Assembly (NCBI GenBank): GCA_049487715.1
Contig: CP150557.1
Coordinates: 248,001-312,000, forward strand
Source: Pycnococcus provasolii
Taxonomy: Eukaryota > Chlorophyta > Pseudoscourfieldiophyceae > Pseudoscourfieldiales
Direction: 5' to 3'
DNA length: 64,000 nt
The notes beneath the pieces are model-generated. The model was not told the DNA's origin. It did no database searches and saw only the letters and a list, made by a program, of their open reading frames with translations. This document shows positions 59,254 through 64,000 of this stretch, in pieces (positions within the stretch are counted from its first letter, which is position 1; every line of letters begins with the position of its first letter). Both the position numbers and the translations under genes were made by a program.

Positions 59254-60732
59254 TCATCGAATGACATAGCAGAGGCAGTCGAGGTACTGCGACTCTGGGT
59301 ACTTTGCCGATATCGGGTGGTCGGGTGCAGCGCCGCTGCGTCGCACGAGCTGCGCCCTCCGCCCAGCCTTATGCGCGACGTCGGCAACGATATCCGAAAG
59401 AATGCCGGTCCTAGCCACAGCACCTGAGCAAGAGCACGTCACCAGCATTCCACCCGGCTTAAGCACGTCGATAGCCGCGGCGTTGAATTGAGCGTACTTT
59501 CGCTTCGCCTTGGCGACAGCCTTGGCCGAGGGTGCGAGCTTCGGTGGATCCAAAACGACGACATCGTACATTTCGCCATTCGCCTTGAGTTCGCGAGCAA
59601 CAGCGATCGCGTCGCCACTTTGGAATAAGCACTGCTCCGAAAATCCATTTCGTCGAGCATTCTCGGAGGCTAGTGCCACAGCATGCTCACTGGAGTCTAC
59701 GCCAAGGACACTTTTCGCACCTCCCGCCGCGGCGGAGAGCGAGAATCCGCCCGTATAACAGCAAAGGTCCAGCACTCGCGCATTTTCCAAAGGCAAGGCG
59801 CGCAGCCATCTCCTGTTCTCGCGCTGATCACAATAGAAACCGGTCTTTTGTCCGCCGCGCAGGTCGACGGCAAATCTTAGCAAGCCGTCCTCAACCACCT
59901 CCACCTCGTCGTCTGCAGCGTCTACGTCCACGCCGTCATCACTTTCCTCGAATGCATCCCCCGTCTCAAGGCGAAGCATTGCGGAGACGCGCCGCCAAAG
60001 GACACGGCGCACACCAGGCACCTCACTTAGCAAGGCTTTTTCGACGGCACTTCGTGACTGCTCGATCCAAAGTGCTGATACTTGTGCAACCGCCGCGTCA
60101 GCGAATACGTCGACAACAAGCCCGCTTGTTCCGTCCCCCTCGGAGTTTAACAGGCGATACGCGGCAGTTGACGACCCAACGTCACACGCCAACGTGCGTC
60201 TTAAGGAAACCGCCTCTCGTATCCGTTGCTGCAGAACTGCATCAACGTCGAAGATAAGCTGCGCATCCTCTCTGTGAACATCCTGCGCCGTCTGAAGCAC
60301 GCGTACGCGGTACATCGAGTTGTCGTTGTAAAGTCCCCAAGCGAGTGGCGTGCGCGCCTTGTCTGCCACGATAACCACAGCTCCTGGTGCCGGCGCACGT
60401 CCGACGACGCAGTCCACGCTGTCTCCATACACCATCGGCGTTCCACTTCTCACAATGCGCGCCTTATCTTTCTTGAGAATGACGAGGGGCAGGCTCACGC
60501 TTCGCCGTTCGGCGGCGTCTGCCATCGCGGCTGATCCTTCTGATTCCGCGTGCGAGAGGCGCCCGCCGACCCGACCTGATCCTAACCCTCGCCCATCACG
60601 AGGAGCCCGAGGAGCCGGGGGGGCTGCTGCAGCGACCGTGCTGTACCTGTTGTATGCGTACGCACGAGTGAAGAGAGGAGGGACGCACGATGCCCTTTTG
60701 AATGGCAAAGGCACACGAAGTCCATGAGCCAT
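59254..60732 (-). CDS. RlmI-type SAM-dependent rRNA (cytosine-C5) methyltransferase
   Basis: 492 residues from the Met at 60732; the open frame to 60846 is a Cys/Phe-rich upstream extension. The N-terminus is a transit-like peptide (MAHGLRVPLPFKRASC to about 55). A PUA-like domain (about 80-165) precedes an EEHEAD-type domain and the Rossmann methyltransferase: GQKTGFYCDQRENR, VLDLCCYTGGFSL (SAM binding) and VVLDPPKLAPS (motif IV). Near the end a TCSCSG stretch contains Cys residues. The bacterial homolog RlmI methylates 23S rRNA C1962; an organellar rRNA target is an inference. TTACA at 59242 gives TGTAA after the stop. Confidence 0.88.
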   Translation of the reverse strand: MAHGLRVPLPFKRASCVPPLFTRAYAYNRYSTVAAAAPPAPRAPRDGRGLGSGRVGGRLSHAESEGSAAMADAAERRSVSLPLVILKKDKARIVRSGTPMVYGDSVDCVVGRAPAPGAVVIVADKARTPLAWGLYNDNSMYRVRVLQTAQDVHREDAQLIFDVDAVLQQRIREAVSLRRTLACDVGSSTAAYRLLNSEGDGTSGLVVDVFADAAVAQVSALWIEQSRSAVEKALLSEVPGVRRVLWRRVSAMLRLETGDAFEESDDGVDVDAADDEVEVVEDGLLRFAVDLRGGQKTGFYCDQRENRRWLRALPLENARVLDLCCYTGGFSLSAAAGGAKSVLGVDSSEHAVALASENARRNGFSEQCLFQSGDAIAVARELKANGEMYDVVVLDPPKLAPSAKAVAKAKRKYAQFNAAAIDVLKPGGMLVTCSCSGAVARTGILSDIVADVAHKAGRRAQLVRRSGAAPDHPISAKYPESQYLDCLCYVIR

Positions 60733-61191
60733 GAGGCAAAAACAACAACAACAAGACGACGTGACGTGTGACGTGTGCGTGCGCGTGAGGAGAATGAAAA
60801 ACGAGCGAAAACAAAAAAGCGTAAAAAAGCGTAAAAAAGGCAACAAGCGGCGGCGGGTGGAAAATTGCTACAGTAACCCTAACAGGTAATCCATAACCCC
60901 TAACCCCTAACCGGCTAACCCCTAACCCCTAACCCCTAACGTAGAAACCCTAACGTGCACATCGGTTCTCGGACGGATGGAGGGAGGTCTACGTTGTCAT
61001 ATGCATGAAGAATGCGTAAACTTTTCGTTCATGTGACAACACATAACATATTATTTCTGTGACGTGTACAACTCTGTTCCACTCTCACGTTCTCTATCTC
61101 CCGGTTCTTCTCCTTTTTCGTCGTTGTGTTCCCTGTTTTTTCGTGGTATTTCCGTGACTGACTTTGTATACGTTACTCCTCAACTTTCCCT
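60733..61191. promoter_or_regulatory. Divergent intergenic region with variant telomere-like tract
   Basis: 459 bp containing an 81-bp telomere-like region and a T/C-rich stretch before the Cys-rich gene. An open frame from 61064 ends in the same region and includes a hydrophobic stretch that might be an alternative 5' end of that gene. No other gene is seen. Confidence 0.55.
60873..60953 (+). repeat. Degenerate telomere-like tract with CCCCTAA variants
   Basis: About nine CCCTAA or CCCCTAA units broken by CAGGTAAT, CCGG and GTAGA. The seven-base variant CCCCTAA is not seen in the other tracts. Confidence 0.9.
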
Positions 61192-62010
61192 ATGGGAGGA
61201 ACAGCTCGGGTACCTTCCTGTCGTCGTCGTGCTCGTGTTCGTGCTCCCGCTCATGTTTTTGCTTCGTGTTTTATCGTGGCTTCGTGGTTACGTGGAATAG
61301 GCGCAGTGACTGCCGATGATGTTGACCCGTTTGCTGATGCTAACGTGGACAGTAGGTATGGTGCCTTTGATCATGGAACCGTTGAGCGACTCCTCAGGTC
61401 GCGTCTCAAGTTAGCGGGACGCTTTCTGGAACAATCGACATTCGCGGACGCTTCAACGAAAGTTTCGTGCACGTGCTCGCAATACTGCGAGGGGCAATGT
61501 TTCGCGCCGGCGTGCGCGCCTTGTGCAGCGTCCGTGTGGTCGTTTCCAGGAGGGGCGGACGAGTGCTTTGACCCCGGTCCACTTGGAAGCGGCTTGCTTT
61601 GTTCGACGGCGAACGGGAAGGAGTCTACAACGCCATGCTGTACGGATAGCAAGAAGAGCGTGTGCGTGCTTCCGCAAGACGCATGCTGCTCCTCTGGAAG
61701 CTGCGCGTCGTGCCCCTCGTATCGCAAGACGGACTTGTTTCCGCCGCTCAATGTTACGGATGCGCGCACTTTCGACTTCGCGAAAAACGAGTGCCGCGAA
61801 AAAGGCCACCATCCTGCGGAGGATGCGCGTGCTGCTCTACTCCAGTACCTAAAGTTTCGCATTCGATGGGAACGAGGGATCGAAAAGAAGCGCGCAAAGA
61901 GGCGCGCAGCCGGACTAGTGGCTGACGCCGCCGATGACGACGACGAAGAAGAAGTACAGGAGCGCCGTGTGGAACAGAAAAACGTAAAACAGAAAATGGC
62001 ATTCTCATGA
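61192..62010 (+). CDS. Cysteine-rich protein, probably secreted, N-terminus uncertain
   Basis: 272 residues. After a short Arg-rich start there is a weakly hydrophobic stretch (VFASCFIVASWL) and then a domain with about 20 Cys between residues 90 and 180 (CTCSQYCEGQCF, CCTDSKKSVCVLPQDACC, SGSCASCPSY). The last 60 residues are charged. The Cys density suggests a disulfide-rich extracellular or endomembrane protein. No family is recognised. The real start may be an upstream exon: a GTACCT donor-like site lies at 61208, and another frame here encodes a stronger hydrophobic segment. Confidence 0.6.
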   Translation: MGGTARVPSCRRRARVRAPAHVFASCFIVASWLRGIGAVTADDVDPFADANVDSRYGAFDHGTVERLLRSRLKLAGRFLEQSTFADASTKVSCTCSQYCEGQCFAPACAPCAASVWSFPGGADECFDPGPLGSGLLCSTANGKESTTPCCTDSKKSVCVLPQDACCSSGSCASCPSYRKTDLFPPLNVTDARTFDFAKNECREKGHHPAEDARAALLQYLKFRIRWERGIEKKRAKRRAAGLVADAADDDDEEEVQERRVEQKNVKQKMAFS

Positions 62011-62070
62011 ACTACTGGAATTACTGGCAATCTCATGAAATGATGAAACGCATACTATTTTAAAAAAAAA

Positions 62071-63230
62071 TTATGGCGTGCGCGTAAACTTGCTCCAGTC
62101 CGGCGCGCGGTGGCTGTTGTACGCGTCGCGACCCTCCTGCCCCTCCGCGCTGCCGTAGAACAAACGCGTCGCCTCGCCGCCGAGCTGCACGAGACCCGCG
62201 TGGCCGTCCTCCGCGGCGTTCAGGCTCGCCTTCAGGAATCGAAGCGCCGTCGGGCTGTTTCTGTTTTAATTGGTGTGGTAGTGTTGTTAGTGACTGTTGT
62301 TTATCATCCGCCACGGTTGGTTAGAGGTTTGACTTACCGCAGCATCTCGCGACACCATACGGCCGTCTCCTCCTCGAGCTGCGCGAGAGGAACGACGGTA
62401 TTCACAAGACCCATGCGAAGCGCATCCTCCGCGCTATACAAGCGAGCAAGGAACCATATCTCCCTCGCGCGCTTCTGTCCCACGATGCGCGCCATCGCGG
62501 CGCAGCCGTACCCCGCGTCGAACGAGCCCACCTTGGGCCCCGTTTGCCCGAACACGGCGTTGTCCGCGGCGATGGTGAGGTCGCAGACCATGTGCAGGAT
62601 ATGCCCGCCACCGACGGCGTAGCCTGCAACGGACGCTACGACTGGCTTAGGCGTTCGCCTGATCTGTATCTGCAGGTCGAGTACGTTCAGCCTTGGCACG
62701 CCCTCGCCGCTGTCCACGTATCCATTGCTTCCACGCACGCCCTGGTCGCCGCCGGAGCAAAACGCGAGGTCGCCAGAGCCGCGAAGCACGATGACACCAA
62801 CGTCCTTGTCGTCGCGCGCGTCGTCGAGGCAGCACATGATCTCCTGCACGGTGCGTGGCGTGAACGCGTTGCGCCTGTGAGGCCGGTTGATGGTGATGCG
62901 AGCGATGCCCTCCTCGCACTTCTCATAGATGACGTCGCTCAGCGTTAGCCGCGCCGATACATCCGACGCGCCGACCATCGCGCCGTGTCGCGGTGGAAGC
63001 GACTCCACGACGTTCCACCGCGGAAGGTCGCGCGACACGTGGCCGTGCGTGCGCTCGTACGACGTCGCGTTACCCGTCGCTGACGCGTACGTGGTGGGTG
63101 CTTGTGCATTGTTCGACGACGCGTGCGACGACGCGCAACGCGAGAGTGTGGTGCAAGGCGTGTCTTGTTCGTCGCGGGAGGACGATACGTGCGACGCTAA
63201 GACGGCGAGGCGGCGGCGTGCGGCGTCCAT
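62071..63230 (-). CDS. menB: 1,4-dihydroxy-2-naphthoyl-CoA synthase (MenB)
   Basis: Two exons: 63230-62338 and 62260-62071, with a 77-bp intron (GTAAGT...TTAAAACAG), joined in phase 2 to give [17 protein letters not shown], the normal MenB sequence. The product is about 360 residues. A Ser/Thr/Arg-rich presequence (about 1-75) is followed by the crotonase fold: [29 protein letters not shown] (oxyanion region), [18 protein letters not shown] and [10 protein letters not shown], and the C-terminal [20 protein letters not shown]. MenB closes the naphthoquinone ring in phylloquinone synthesis for photosystem I, in plastid or peroxisome. The acceptor choice matters: the AG six bases further on would delete Asn-Ser. 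Confidence 0.94.
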
Positions 63231-63390
63231 GGTGGCGCGATCGACGTCGTTAGACTATGTACGGTCTATCCACAGGGAGCCGGGAGGATAAAAGTCACAG
63301 CAGAAAATTTCGACTCCCCAAATCTTCAGTTCTACTTGTTTAATTGGGGTTTTTGATTGGGGGGAGTCGCTCGCGCAGCTGGTTCTGGGC

Positions 63391-63425
63391 GGCCGCCTGG
63401 AGGGTTTCGAGACCCTCCGGCGGCC
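63391..63425. repeat. GC-rich hairpin
   Basis: Left arm 63391-63405 pairs with right arm 63412-63425 over 14 bp with one bulged T. The loop region TTCGAG can pair further. It lies just before dispersed repeat copy B. Confidence 0.8.
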
Positions 63426-63477
63426 TCTCCCTTAAGGCTGCTCGCGCGTATCCACTCTTGCTGTTGGTTGCTTGCTT

Positions 63478-63702
63478 CGCAAACAACCTAACAGCCGCAC
63501 TACACGCGAGTAGTGGGAGGTCGAACACACGCCGGACGCGTCTTCGAGGGACGTAGTTCGTGTACCGAAACGGTCTAAGTATCTACGCTTAGATCTAAAC
63601 ATCAGCAACCTTCGATTGGAAGTTTACTGTTGGATTCTTAATCGATTGATTAATGGGTGACGCGCCGAACGAACTCGAGGTTCTGGAAGCTCGTCGCGAA
63701 AT
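63478..63702 (+). repeat. Dispersed repeat, copy B
   Basis: Plus-strand copy of the element at 46085-46268 (which is inverted). It has an extra block of about 40 bp between TTCGATTGGA and GGTGACGCG and a small insertion near 63540. The frames differ between copies, so at least one is non-functional. Confidence 0.85.
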
Positions 63703-63819
63703 ATTGCAGCTGGAGATTGCGCTCGCGCAGGAGCGTCGCGCAGCTGCAGAAGCAGAGCATGAAGTATGCAGGAGTGGTAGTAGTTGTTGATCTCGTCGTT
63801 AGGCGTTAGCCGCTGCTGT

Positions 63820-63872
63820 TGTAGTGGTGGTGTATTCGTTGCTGCTGTTGTTGTTGTTGCTGCTGCTGCGTT
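63820..63872 (+). repeat. GTT/CTG-rich simple repeat
   Basis: Imperfect TGTTGTTGTTGCTGCTGCTG sequence without an associated conserved frame. Confidence 0.75.
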
Positions 63873-64000
63873 TGTTGTGAATTGGTGTAACTAGTATTCC
63901 AGCCACACTTGCTGACGCGCTAATCCTGACTCCAATCAATACGGCAATTACACACAAACAAAGAATGAACAAACAAACAAACAAAAAGTGAACAACACAC

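Larger units (their letters stand above)
63231..64000. other. Repeat-rich region after MenB
   Basis: No gene with conserved sequence. It contains a long GC-rich hairpin, dispersed repeat copy B and simple repeats. A 45-codon frame (63653-63790, plus strand) starts MGDAPNELEVLE, a segment shared with copy A. GTT/CTG-rich simple sequence fills 63810-63880, and (CAAA)n ends the window. Confidence 0.65.

Overview
The window is nuclear DNA of a photosynthetic, probably flagellated, unicellular green alga of prasinophyte type. Evidence: plastid proteins with arginine/serine-rich green-type transit peptides and no bipartite signal (GUN4, PsbP-like, ELIP-like, MenB, a Psb27-like lumen protein); TGTAA just after many stop codons, the polyadenylation signal typical of chlorophytes; spliceosomal introns in five genes; a ciliary protein (CFAP77-like); and eukaryotic hallmark genes (kinesin, XMAP215/MOR1, ARL GTPase, NAC alpha, COQ4, cathepsin Z). 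The species cannot be named from the sequence. TTAGGG-type telomere-like tracts occur, but inside the window rather than at an end.

Layout: 1-2142 truncated unknown protein; 2436-4922 prolyl oligopeptidase; 5089-7078 galactosyltransferase with a frame break; 7167-11165 adenylation/carrier/ankyrin/armadillo protein; 11339-14346 acidic ORF and cellular RNA-dependent RNA polymerase; 14435-18385 GUN4, NAC alpha, PsbP-like, DprA/LOG-fold protein; 18629-23447 ARL5-like GTPase, TPR protein, CFAP77-like; 23760-31058 giant TRANK1-like helicase; 31216-36102 cathepsin Z, Psb27-like, ELIP-like, COQ4, uracil-DNA glycosylase-like; 36171-37451 zinc finger/RRM/2OG oxygenase; 38006-44125 two GT29 sialyltransferase-like enzymes around a receptor-L/fasciclin membrane protein; 44437-49653 coiled-coil protein, glycosyltransferase-like protein, tail-anchored kinesin; 49803-56249 XMAP215; 58023-63230 EF-hand protein, RlmI-type methyltransferase, Cys-rich protein, MenB; 63231-64000 a dispersed repeat copy.

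The genes do not form a single pathway. Several themes recur: plastid/photosystem maintenance (GUN4, PsbP-like, Psb27-like, ELIP-like, MenB), Golgi glycosylation (GT7, two GT29, one unassigned GT), and microtubule/cilium functions (kinesin, XMAP215, CFAP77-like). Two architectural signals stand out. Genes alternate strand almost perfectly (25 of 30 neighbouring pairs), giving repeated head-to-head and tail-to-tail pairs with tail gaps often under 150 bp. Telomere-like (CCCTAA)n tracts sit repeatedly in the 5' flanks of these genes. Introns are rare and four of the five resolved donors read GTACG rather than GTAAG/GTGAG. All calls were made by eye from sequence and translations; no database search was run.
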